This document shows, piece by piece, positions 49,761 to 60,185 of a stretch of 64,000 nucleotides of DNA. Numbering within the stretch: position 1 is the first letter of the stretch; each line of letters begins with the position of its first letter. The stretch lies in assembly GCA_921293015.1 (NCBI GenBank), contig OV121088.1, positions 23,163,645 through 23,227,644 on the forward strand, given 5' to 3'. The stretch is from Phorcus lineatus. Taxonomy: Eukaryota > Mollusca > Gastropoda > Trochida > Trochidae. A model generated the notes under the pieces. The model searched no databases. It was not told the DNA's origin and worked only from the letters and a program-made list of their open reading frames with translations. A program made the position numbers and the translations under genes.

Positions 49761-51151
49761 TTTTCGAGCCCCTAAGACAAACAGCGACAATTGATATAGA
49801 ATAGATATCTTTACAGTTAATTTTTATCTAACCGTTATCAACATTTGTTTTTTCTTATTGAATACGTAAATCGACATTATTTACCGTTGTTTATAATGCA
49901 AGAAAATCTCCGAACCCAAAGAGGTCAATTTCATCGCGAGTTTTGTGACGTCACCTCTTTTCGAGCCCCTCAAATTTTGTGACGTAGTCAACAGATCTTA
50001 GGTTTTCGGGGCCGATTTCAAAAGTTCAAAATACTTTATCAGTTTCGAAAGCATAAAACAATTCCAAAAACATAAAAATAACCTTTTGTACAAAGCAGAT
50101 GTTAAGTTATAATATGACAACAGAATATGAGCTCTTCCGATGCATTTATTTAAGCATGATTACTCCGTAGACACCACTCGGCATCATAACTATTTGTTCT
50201 CTTGGCAATTAATTTTAGATACTAGTAATTATTCTTTTATGAGCTCATCTAATTATTGATTTTTAAGTAAAGAGAAATGGTCTGTATTTACTTAAATGAT
50301 GTATAGTTTGATTCCAAAAAAATTCTTATGTTCATAATTTCATATTTATCAACGCGCACCTGCGTAAAAATCCTTTCAGTTGTGCACTTCACTCGTTACA
50401 ACATTGATAAACTAAGTCGATAAAATTTGTAAACAGACAAACCTTTTGATAAAATTCTACACATACACAACGTAAATCGTTAAAAATTTAATACCATTAA
50501 CGATTCAATAGTCCTCTATCCCTTGCTGTGCCACTTGTCTTGATGTCCGTGATGCGGGAGATGTGAGTTGTAGACCCTTATTTATACGTATGAAAATGAA
50601 ATCTTATAGTTCAAATAATTTTTCATTTTAAAAATTTTTTGATGACATTAAAGGTATTTTGATTTAAATAAGTGATAATATCTGACTTTTCAAGAACTTT
50701 TCGACTTGCAATTGCGACAGCATATGGATTGATCAACGACCCGACATTCTTTGGCGGTCTGCCAAACCGGGTAGAAATAGACCGATCGCTTATGAGATGA
50801 CCCCAACGGTTGATCGCTCGGCGAGTTTAAAATAAGATGTCACATGATGCCAGTCTTGTATTTTTGACAGTAAGTTGATGTTCTTCAATAAAAATGAGAT
50901 CAAACTGTTCGCTAACGTATGATTTGGAATGTTGGTAGCTTTTAAACACGACTATAAACGGTATGAGTGTAATTCAATGTTTATTTTAACGGAATAATAT
51001 TTTATGGTTTAATGTCCGAAATTACAGACTTACACAAAGAAAAACATTATTGTTGATGATTTTGGACCCTTCCCTTAATATATCGTTACGTAGTTATTTT
51101 CTAACTGATGTTTTGAGAGAAATCCATGCCCGTGTTTTAGGGGCTCGAAAA
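49761..51151. repeat. Three copies of a 13-bp subterminal motif
   Basis: TTTTCGAGCCCCT occurs at 49761-49773 and 49958-49970. Its exact reverse complement AGGGGCTCGAAAA occurs at 51139-51151. All are in the left part of copy L. Repeated subterminal motifs often bind the transposase, which is the inferred role here. Confidence 0.6.
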
Positions 51152-52025
51152 GACGTGACGCTCGAATACAGGTAACGTGGGGATATAAGTGCTGTACGAA
51201 AATTAAGAAAAAAGGAAAAGGCTTTTGATGACTTTTATACGTCATTATGGAAACAATTCGTATGATAAATTCGCAGTCTCAAACCACTGCTTTACACTGT
51301 GTCTACACGGGTAGGCTAATGCACCCAATTAAAAACACCGGTGAGTGACTCCTTGTTATAATTTTCCTAAAAAAAAATTCTTCGTCAGTTTACTGTCGAA
51401 TGTATCAATATTGCTTCGTTTTTCAGCCTCAGTGAAACAGCTGATTTGTCATCGTACGTCTCTCGAACGCAGCTCTCGTCATTCGCCGTGTTTTGTTTAT
51501 ATTTCGCTGCCGTGACTTTCGAAAGGCGGCCTCAATCTACATCAGTACAAGTGTATGAAAAAAACATTTGAACAATCGGTGAAGTTTAATTTTTTGTACT
51601 GGGGATTTTGAGTAAATTACAAAATCATATCTACAATGTATGATATGAACAAAGATAATTTGTTGTTGATATTAGAATTAGAATTGGAATTAGAAGGGTG
51701 AAAAATTACCAGATGACACCATTTACATTTTAGTCTTTCAACTCTAAATTTCAAAATGATATATACTTTGATTATTTCAACATTTTTTGTAAATATAAAT
51801 ACAAAGCAAAATAGAGTGAATCAAATAAATTTTATTATTATTTAAACAGAAGGGATTTATAAAATTATATTTATTCAATCAGATTCAATATCAAATATTG
51901 CTTAAATTATTCTCCCTAATCAGGAAATTAAATATAATTTTTTGCAAAGCTTGGAAATTATGTAAAGCCCAATTATTCTGTGTGCCACACTTGACTTTCA
52001 AAATTAAGTCAATCATCTCAATGCA
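49971..52025. other. Left interior of copy L; no gene seen
   Basis: Apart from the third subterminal motif (51139-51151), this stretch is non-coding. It contains scattered TGACGT/ACGTCA-type sites and no open frame with a recognisable domain. Confidence 0.4.
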
Positions 52026-52051
52026 CCCCCCCCCCCCCCCCCCCCCCCCCC
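52026..52051. repeat. Homopolymer run of 26 C
   Basis: An uninterrupted C run inside copy L. It gives a poly-Pro open frame on + and poly-Gly on - that are not genes. Its true length is likely variable and assembly-sensitive. Confidence 0.97.
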
Positions 52052-52171
52052 TGTGTGTTGAAACAAAAACGCTTTTTTTGTACACAGAAGATGTCTTAAG
52101 GTGACTGAACAAAATTTTTTTTTGTATTGAATTAGTTAAATATCTTGGTTATAGACATCAATGCATGAATT

Positions 52172-52612
52172 TATTCAGCATCCATAGCAGTTTATTTTAT
52201 TGTATAAGGCAATGCTTAGTTTTTAAGCAATTAAAGCAAACAAGGGATTTTTGTGTGCTGTTAATATGCAAGTAAATAACATCACAAACAAAACACTGTG
52301 CTTGAGCATTCTTATTTATTATTTGTAAACTTTATATAATAATTTATCTATTTTTGTTGCAACACCAAAAAAGAAAGAACATTTAATTGCACCAATTTTT
52401 GGAACATTATTTCACTGTAGTTCTGTTGTCAATACATTGTTTGTAATATCATATATTTTATTTTAATATTTATCAAATTTATATATTTTAATCTTTTTTA
52501 TCCTAATTCCTAGTGAATAGGTGAAGGACGATTGATCAGCTTATTTCCAATTCCAACAAAGGTAATATGAAAAATGGACGAAAGAATGAATGAAGGTTCA
52601 GAATATTTGAAT
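52172..52612. repeat. Outer inverted segment, left copy
   Basis: This 440-bp segment is the reverse complement of 63545-64000 at very high identity (few differences). It ends abruptly at ...GGTTCAGAATATTTGA near 52612, where the two copies become unrelated. The pairing probably continues left of 52172, since the right copy runs off the window. Confidence 0.92.
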
Positions 52613-52704
52613 CACGTTTGAAGCGCGGCTGCGCTAAGTAACCACGTAACTGTACAGTTACATGATACAAGTCCTAGTCTGTGGTGACTACTTTGAACTA
52701 CGAT

Positions 52705-52836
52705 ATGCTTTACTGTTTTGCTTTCGGGTGTAATCATTCAAGTAGTAAAAATTCTTGCGCTTTTTTCCGATTTCCTTGTAACTTGCGTCAACGAAAAAGG
52801 GGGTTGGTCTTGAACGTACGAAAAAAATGCCAATAA
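52705..52836 (+). pseudogene. THAP zinc-finger N-terminus
   Basis: THAP domains are C2CH zinc fingers that bind specific DNA sequences and occur in P-element, Kolobok and host proteins. From an ATG at 52705 the frame reads MLYCFAFGCNHSSSKNSCAF, then FRFPCNLRQRKRGLVLNVR, and stops at 52834-52836. The opening C...GC spacing, the FFRFP phrase and the basic run before a VR match the first half of a THAP domain. The expected NW.P and later C-x2-H part is not in frame; it may be lost, frameshifted or on another exon. It lies inside the TTAA-flanked element and is absent from the second copy as far as seen. Confidence 0.6.
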
Positions 52837-54450
52837 GGCGTATGTTAACTGGTATGAACATTCATTTTTCGTGAATTGTATTGGCGGGATATATGAAACT
52901 GTTCTATTACGTATATTTCCATCACCATCTACGATCTAAACAATGTTGTTGTTGTAACTGTTATAACTTAACGTCTCTCCGTTGAAATGATTTCCTGTAT
53001 GTTTTCTGAAATACTGTTGAAGCAAAGTAGACATTACACAACTGGGGCTGAGAAGTGTCCTCTTTTAGATTTAATTGATAGTTTAATCTTACAAAACAAA
53101 TCACAAAAATAAATAATTATATTAAACAATTGACAAAAATCTGTGAGAAATGAAGAGATGCTCTTATAAACCATTATGCTCTTTAAATTTGACTTTTATA
53201 TGGCTGAAATGTTTTAAGTTTGTTTAATTCATTTATGTAGTAAAATGAAACTTTCATGGGAAAAACAACCAATTAATTACACATTTTTCATCCAATCATT
53301 ACACAATATATATGCATTGTCTCAAGCTCAACAGGATTGTAAAATGCATAAAGCAAACACATTTCAATTTAATCTTTATAAGAAGTAATCAATTGCTTGA
53401 TCATTGTGTTTAATATCCATTGTAACTGAACCATACCGGTCAATGTGTCTGTACACAGTAATTTCAGCATTCAAATGCTGTGTTCTGATAAAAAAGTGAA
53501 AATATTTTCTTTTGTCATGGTACAAAATGTCCTAAAATGGACCACAGATTCACCAGATTTACAATATTGACTTCAGATTTCAACATTCAAGTGCCTATCC
53601 TTAAAATAATATATAGATAATACTAAACGACATCCTGTTTAATAACGCTTTCATGAAACAAGCATGTGGTTTGGTATTTAACGAGCTAAAGCGAGTTATA
53701 TACCGATACCTATCAGGAGTTTCATAAAAATGTTTTAAAGGGGACTGAGTTAAGTATTTTATCATTAACTGTGCTCTTTAAAAATTTACATCAATAAAAT
53801 TGCAAGAAAATCACTGACATGACCATTGCGGCTGCGCCGCTAACATTGTGACGTAATACTTGACAATTATGATGTCATGTCTCTGTCACATCAATTGTTC
53901 GGCATGCGATGTTATTAAACAATGTGTAATAACAATGTAGATTTATTAAACAGTGATATCTTCAATGGGAGAGTATTAATAAGGTGTAACCTTGAACTGC
54001 ACTTGCCGACTTACGACCATCCACTCCTACAAATCTCCTTTCAAAACAATTCAAGGATTATAACATCCAAGAATATATCCTTATTGCTTACACAATACAA
54101 TAAACACATAAGAAAAAGGCGAGTATGAACTTCTGGAAAGATTCTACAGGCTGAAAAATCTAAAACCTGAACCTTATAAGATAGCAACATGGCTTATCTA
54201 AGGTGTTCATGATGAATGCATAATGCATAATGAATTCTTTGACAATGTGATGTAGTATGAAAAAAATACCTGAATAAAACAATGGGCCATGGTGCTATCG
54301 TGTACTCTTACTTCCTAAGTTTATGACTCGAGTCACTAATTCTAATTCCAAAGACCCTAAACTATGATCAAAATACTATAAACAACAGAAATCCCACTGT
54401 TTTTCAAATAGAGTTTAATAAAAAATAAAATCGCACACAAACCAACAAAG
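52837..54450. other. Interior of copy L; no further gene seen
   Basis: AT-rich sequence between the THAP and YqaJ-like remnants. An open frame at 53922-54128 (+) was not recognised. Nothing resembling a DDE transposase core was found on either strand. Confidence 0.4.
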
Positions 54451-54577
54451 TTTATTTCTTTTTCGTGTTTTACTTGGATATCCCGCGCAACATAGGGGCA
54501 CTTGACCTCCAACAACACATCATTAACTATGTCGTCAAGTGAGGCTGCTAGAAGACCAGGTTCACGCAGCCATGCCC
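54451..54577 (-). pseudogene. YqaJ-like nuclease exon remnant
   Basis: YqaJ/lambda-exonuclease-type nucleases have the core (S)PDG...(E)(I/V)KCP. After a splice-acceptor-like TTTCAG, this - strand block reads AWLREPGLLAASLDDIVNDV and then LLEVKCPYVARD. This matches the core with SLDD where SPDG is usual, keeping the E-V-K catalytic motif. The reading continues as VKHEKEINF and then loses likeness. Phase does not fit the preceding exon (one base out), so a frameshift or different splicing must be assumed. Confidence 0.6.
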
Positions 54578-55018
54578 CTGAAAGTTAACATTATTCATCA
54601 ATTCATAGCTGATTATCATATAATATCACTTAAACATCATCACACACAGAAGATGACATAACCTACGTACAGGTCCTGATTATTAATAACATACTTCTTT
54701 GAAATAGATAAAATGACTCTGTACCTGTAGCTCTAAGACATACAGTCATTAGTTATTTTTATAATATTTAACCAGTTCAAAACATAACTACTTATTTGTT
54801 AGGAGAGTTGTAAACTTTGCTTAATTTCTCAGTTTTAGTGTTTCATGCTCATAATCATCATTCTCATTTTACCATTTTCATACATTATAATATTTTCAAA
54901 ATTACGAAATAAAATAATCTAAATGAAGACTTAACTCCCATACATCGACTACAAGTGCATATATTTAGTCTAGACTCCGCGTATCTTTACCCGACACAAC
55001 TGAATTTATCGAACTTAC

Positions 55019-55106
55019 TTGTGCTTTGTAGCACTTGTCTCTTATGCTGGCTTGCACTGGGGCCAACACAACATTCTCCTCAGGATCAAACAGAAACTGT
55101 TTGACC
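55019..55106 (-). pseudogene. Preceding exon of the YqaJ-like gene
   Basis: An 88-nt block on - between a TTCTAG acceptor and a GTAAGT donor. It reads VKQFLFDPEENVVLAPVQAS in one clean frame and ends IRDKCYKAQ. It lies 440 bp upstream of the YqaJ-core block in the same orientation, so the two are probably exons of one gene. The sequence itself was not recognised. Confidence 0.4.
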
Positions 55107-55309
55107 CTAGAAGGACTTCAATCAACACACGTTTCGCTCTTCCTGGCCAACTTCTTCGACCCTGCCACATAGTCTTCCCATTACACGATGGAAAGCGCCA
55201 TAGTAAATGACAGCGCAAAGGCGCAAAATTTGGAACCAGTTTAGCAAATTCCCCGGAAGTAAGATGTCTCGCATGTTCTCGTGACCTACTTACAGGCCCT
55301 ATTAGTACA

Positions 55310-55817
55310 GTTTTGACGTTCGAGTTCAACATATGAAGAGACTCACTTCCGGGTTATGTAATGGACATTTATTCAACTTTATCGTCATTTTTTTTTATTT
55401 CCTTTTTACTATTGCGTCAGAAGTTCATAAGGAGATATTTTGCCAATCTTTATATGAATTGGTCGACTGGTATGGCTGCTACAATCCGCGCTATTTCATT
55501 GTCTGACAGTGTAAAGATACGACAGAGGCCATCTGTTTTCCACAGGTGACGTCACACATTCCATAGGACGAAATCGAGGTTTTCCCGGTGTTAATCGTAA
55601 AGTAAGATGGCCGACACGTCAAAACAGCGACGTAAACTGTGGAGTTTTCAACTTCTTTTACGATTTTCTAAAAACATCCTTCATCCGAATAGCTAAGGTA
55701 TTTGTGATATTGATGACTTAACTAATAAATGTGTTTTTCACGTCTATTAGATGTACATGCGAAGCAAAGTGTATATAGACGGAACATTTTGGAGCCAAAT
55801 CACCCGGGAGTTGCACT
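55310..55817. repeat. Inner inverted segment, left copy (right end of copy L)
   Basis: Reverse complement of 62597-63096, at high identity over about 500 bp. It includes the terminal repeat and the CACCTGTGGAAAACAG/TGACGTCAC subterminal block. Likeness stops at the sequence TTTTGACGTTCGAG (about 55310). Confidence 0.95.
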
Positions 55818-55821
55818 TTAA

Positions 55822-56409
55822 GAATTTTGATAACAACAAACTCAAGCTTCAGAAGAAGCAAATTAATTTTTTTCATAAGTGAATAGCGTACAATTATTGT
55901 TTTTGTCATTTCGCCCCGCTCAACATCTACCGTCAACTGTCACTTGAACGACACTTGACGTGTGATCTAGTTTAGCATTTGAGTCGGCTCGATCAAAGGA
56001 CGTGTTACGGAATTCTCACGCTTTTCCCCACCCTGACATTGGTTCCTACAGAAGTTAATGTTTATTGTGCCACCATAGATGGGCACAAACCCAGGACGAG
56101 ATGGAGTAGTAGCTAGTGATGGTCGCATTGTGCTGGCAGTGACTGCGTTTGATTTGCGCGGTATGGTTTGCTGAAGGGCAAGGTCACAGTCACAAGAAAT
56201 GATGTTGCTAAGCTGGCGGTGCTGAACAGTTGTAATGCTTGAATAATTGTTCACGCTCTGTAGGCCTATATTTTTGTGACCTGAAATCTACATGATCTCA
56301 GTGCCAGCAACACCGCTCGAGCGAAGAGATTGAATCATGGTTTTCCTACCAGAATGGTTTATCAAACGAATACCTGATATGCCCAAAGAATTTGCCATCC
56401 TCTTCTAGC
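55822..56409. other. Spacer with one weak coding-like frame
   Basis: Between the TTAA at 55818 and the next inverted repeat. On - an open frame (56254-55967, about 95 codons) of non-AT-like composition includes TASTMRPSLATTPSRPGFVP and GGTININF. It was not recognised. It could be an exon of an unknown gene or of another element; there is not enough to annotate it as a gene. Confidence 0.3.
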
Positions 56410-56745
56410 TAAGATACATAGCCCCGCTAGCAGCGAATCACCTCTATAGACGACAGGGGAGGAAATCATTTGTCGCACTTTCGCGCATCTGTTACGACTT
56501 TCGCGCACGAAAAAACTACATCAATGCTTTCTTTACACTTATATCTATATGTTCGCACCTTTTTTAAAATAAAAAAATCAGAGATAAGTATTAATTTTAT
56601 TAGCAGTCAAACAAATCAGGCGATCTCTCGCTTTCGGTCGCCGCCATATTGCATCACGTGACCAATGACACATCGGGGATTCCCTCCCCAAAATACTGGC
56701 GAGTTTTCAATGCTCTCCAGGTCAGTTCTATGTAATAGATCACTG
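56410..56745. repeat. Second inverted repeat, left arm
   Basis: Pairs with 58795-59290. Shared parts include the repeated CTTTCGCG motif (TGTCGCACTTTCGCG...ACGACTTTCGCGCACG), CGGTCGCCGCCAT, CACGTGACC, GACACATCGGGGATTCCCTC and TTTTCAATGCTCTCCAGGTC. The left arm lacks about 180 bp that the right arm has at about 58846-59030. Confidence 0.9.
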
Positions 56746-56863
56746 TATGTGTCCTTTTACCGTTTCTGTAAATAGTATTATATATGTAAATTTTAAACAT
56801 ATGTCGCGGGTGCTGGCCGCTGATATAGTGGACTGAGGCGGTGCATGTTTTAAAAAGTTTATT

Positions 56864-56954
56864 CTGTAAATATAATAAAATACATCAAATAAAGATGATG
56901 TGTGGCCGAGGGGTATAGCAACTCACCTCGGCCATGGCGTGACATGAAGTCGCC
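56864..56954. repeat. 91-bp direct repeat, first copy, with hairpin
   Basis: Almost identical to 57242-57332. It contains TGGCCGAGG...CCTCGGCCA, a perfect 9-bp stem with a 14-nt loop. GTGGCCGAGGGGTATAGC resembles a tRNA-Ser/Leu-type Pol III A box, but no B box follows. Confidence 0.85.
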
Positions 56955-57241
56955 ATAGCGGCGAAATATATGTATCATTTAAAAGAATTATCATAGTAGA
57001 TACGGTAAACGATATATTATTGCACTTGATACAAGTTGAATATTATTGAAAAGTTACTTTAAGCAAAACTCACTCACACTTACTTACGTGCTTGAACTAG
57101 TAAACAATTAGTAAACTCGTGCAACGCGATATTTGAGCATAGATTTATAATAGATATATTATAGTTATTATAAATAGTACGATATCGCGAACCTTAACAA
57201 TAACACAATCCTTGAAGAAAGTATAAAGAAAAGGTACATAC

Positions 57242-57332
57242 CTGTAAAAATAATAAAATACATCAAATAAAGATGATGTGTGGCCGAGGGGTATAGCAAC
57301 TCACCTCGGCCAAGGCGTGACATGAAGTGGCG
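57242..57332. repeat. 91-bp direct repeat, second copy, with hairpin
   Basis: Second copy, 378 bp downstream of the first. It differs at only a few positions (for example GGCCAAGGCG instead of GGCCATGGCG), keeping the TGGCCGAGG/CCTCGGCCA stem intact. Confidence 0.85.
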
Positions 57333-58794
57333 AATTTGAAGTTGCCTACGTCACGGAACAGGTAAAGCACGAGATACTATTTGTGTTACGAAAAGAGTTA
57401 GTGAAAGAGCTTGTAACAGAGCATAGAGAAATGAAGCAATCTAAACGAAATGTATTATGAAATACATCCGGCGACACATAACTGATCAGGTTGATAAGTT
57501 AACGAGATTTATATTAATATTCTTTTTATTTCACTCTCACAAGAAAATGTAAATTCTTGTGTTCAGGGACCATTATATCAGGTTTGAATAAATTTTAAAC
57601 ACCAACTGCCAAATAATCCAACACATAGCATTTAGAACTAACTGTTTATAATGAAATTGCCTATGAATTCTAGAATTGTGATGCTTTCTCAAAATAAAAA
57701 TTACAATTATTTTTTGGGAACGATGTCACTAATACTAAATGTTTTGACAAATATAACATCATTTTTAATGCCTGGAAGCAGAAGGTAATAGCAAGACTTG
57801 AAAAAAATCTATCAGTCATTGATAGCAAAAAGAGTCTGGCAAACAAGCTTTTTTTCTTTTTTTATGATAAATAATATTTATGTTTATGTCAAACATCACA
57901 ACATTAGTGAGTTGTTTAGTCATTCTTATAACAAATTTAAAGGAATTTTAAACCATCTTAATTTGCAGATAGAATGGACAAGGTTAAACTACTATTTCTG
58001 TTTGAAGAAGTCAAATTTAAGAATGATATGGAATTTGATTTAAAAGATGAACAATGCTCAAACAAGTACTCCATGGGCATTCTTGGCACTTGGTTTGGGA
58101 AGTCCCTGACATTAGTATTGTCACGAATTTTATTGGATATGGTAGATATTCCAAATAAATTATTATTCACTCTTGGCCGAGTTAAATATATAGTTTTTAC
58201 ATGTTCTTAAGACAATTATGTATGACTTTACACAAGCTCTTGCAATTGTTACCTCTTATATATGTCTCATCAGCTTTGAGGAAATATAAAGAATATTGAC
58301 TGATGTACAACAAATTGATCATTTTTTAGAAATGAATAGTTATCTTACATATGTTGTATCTGGTCTTGGATAAGATATCTCATGTGTCTTTTGAACTGGA
58401 CATTGTTCAATGACAATATCTGATAATATCTTCCTAGCCAAATACATTAATAAAATGTGCATAAAAGGAAGACTTAATTGCTTATTTCAAAACAAACAGA
58501 TCTCTAGCATCTTAATTAAAGTTTATTTGAATGTAAAGACCATTATAAAAATTAAGAGAATTAAAATATTTTTCATGAAAAAAACAAAAATAATTTGTTC
58601 GGATATTTGAGATGGATTTGCTTGACACTAATATTAAACTTTACCATAACAATATTTGAGGCAGTTTGACAAACAAGAAAATCATATAAAAACATTATTA
58701 GCTTGTTACATAATTCATAGATATAATTGTGATACAAATTCACGCTTGAATACTATCAAAATAAATATTTAGGTATTATACAAAATGTTAATCT
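57333..58794. other. Spacer inside the second inverted repeat; no gene seen
   Basis: AT-rich sequence. Overlapping open frames at 57798-58210 have no recognisable domain. No transposase was found between the inverted arms. Confidence 0.4.
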
Positions 58795-59290
58795 AGAGTG
58801 GTCTATTACATAGAGCTGACCTGGAGAGCATTGAAAACTCACCTGTTTTTCCTTTGAAATCTTGATTGGAATGAGGAGGGGTTGTCAGTCAGTCAATTTC
58901 GGATTGAAATCTCGCCATACCACTGCGTTTATTGGCTGAGAATGTTTGCACCCATGAAAACTAAACTTAACAACCAGGAAAACAATTAGTAAACAAGCAT
59001 CGGAGCCATCGCACGTGTGTCACTATTTTGGTGAGGGAATCCCCGATGTGTCATAGGTCACGTGACTCAAAATGGCGGCGACCGATCGAGAGAGATCGAC
59101 TGAGTTGTTTGACTGCTAATAAATACTTTTCTCTGAACTTTTTTATTACAGAAAAGGTGCGAACTTTTAGGTATAAGTGTAAAAAAAGCTTTGATGTAGT
59201 TTTTTCGTGCGCGAAAGTCGTAACAGATTCGCGAAAGTGCGACAAAGGATTTCCTCCACTGCCGTCTATAGGGGTGCGTCTTAGCTCTGA
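58795..59290. repeat. Second inverted repeat, right arm
   Basis: Reverse complement of 56410-56745 with an additional segment of about 180 bp (about 58846-59030). It contains GGTCACGTGAC followed by CAAAATGGCGGCGACCG, a promoter-like CpG-containing patch. The open frames across it (59028-59342 on +, 59051-59323 on -) mirror those in the left arm and are not credited as genes. Confidence 0.9.
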
Positions 59291-60185
59291 TGTAGAGGAA
59301 ACGACTAGAGAGAACGTAATCAAGCTAAGTTTACTCAGCTAATCCTCTTCATGATTGATCCAAGTTTATGTTTTCCAACGGGACCGCGTATCTATTGGAA
59401 CGGACTTCGAAGATGTGGCCAGGTAAAAGGGGTGTCAGGAGCTAGAGCAGAAATCTCTTGGACGGAGCCGAGCGTACAACTTGTACATGGACACCGGACG
59501 AGGGTAAATTACTTTTAGTGTCTTCCAAATACATATAAATATGTGTTGTGGTGTATTTATTTCAATTTTATCTGTCCATGTAATTAGTTTTTAAAAGTAC
59601 TATCGTTCATGCGAGATGTAACACCCTATGAAAATGACGTAATTAAAGTTGTAAAATGAATGAATTGATTGTGATTGTTATGAATGAAAAAGTCGTTCCG
59701 TCAGAACATGACCTAAGTGAAAGGTCAACGGTTATCCAATCAAATCGTTAGAATACGGGTCAAATGGTTACGAATGCGATACGACACTCGTGTGACATAC
59801 GGGATTAGTATGCAACTGCCTATACGCTGATCACGTATAACAGTGTAAAAATAATACCTTACCATCCTTGAGAGGAGTGTATGTAAAAGGTGCTTTAAAA
59901 GTAGGCGCATTCCTTTGCGGTATGAACTTTTCAAGAGTTGTCTCTCCTTTCATAATGACGGAAGTGGTGAATAGTACGCATGCGCACTTTTTGAATGTTC
60001 CATGCAACGATTCGACATAAAGACAACTAGAGCACTAAAACTATTGTTTTGCTTTATTCAGGTATGTAAAAAGCACAGAAACACATTCCCTTGCCCCACA
60101 ACATCTTTGTTTATATGTTTGCTACAATTTTGTGTATAAAATTCTATTTTAAAGTTACACGCTAATTATTTTATATTCCTCATAT
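59291..60185. other. No gene seen
   Basis: Sequence between the second inverted repeat and the LINE; no feature was recognised. Confidence 0.4.

Larger units (their letters stand above)
49407..55817. mobile_element. TTAA-flanked Kolobok-like DNA transposon, copy L
   Basis: Starts AGTGGGGCTCCCGGGTAAAA and ends (as reverse complement) AGTGCAACTCCCGGGTGATT. TTAA lies immediately outside both ends (49403-49406 and 55818-55821), a perfect 4-bp target duplication. Both ends also share a subterminal GACGTCA(A/C)CTGTGGAAAACA block (about 49612 on +, about 55545 on -). TTAA duplications are known for piggyBac and Kolobok. The TTAAAG border and the internal THAP remnant favour Kolobok. Coding remnants are a THAP start (52705, +) and YqaJ-like exons (55106-54451, -). 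No DDE transposase was recognised, so the copy is decayed or non-autonomous. It sits in the 5' LTR region of the BEL element. Confidence 0.72.

Noticed and set aside
51891..52112. Poly-Pro/poly-Gly frames
   Set aside because: Caused by the 26-C run.
55042..55332. 96-codon open frame on -
   Set aside because: It is in a different frame from the splice-bounded YqaJ-gene exon at 55019-55106, which has better support.
49407..55817. piggyBac element
   Set aside because: TTAA duplication fits, but the ends start AGTG rather than the usual CCC-type piggyBac ends, and a THAP remnant is present. Kolobok is preferred though not proven.
59028..59342. 104-codon frame and its antisense partner
   Set aside because: They span the right arm of an inverted repeat; the likeness to the left arm is at the DNA level only.
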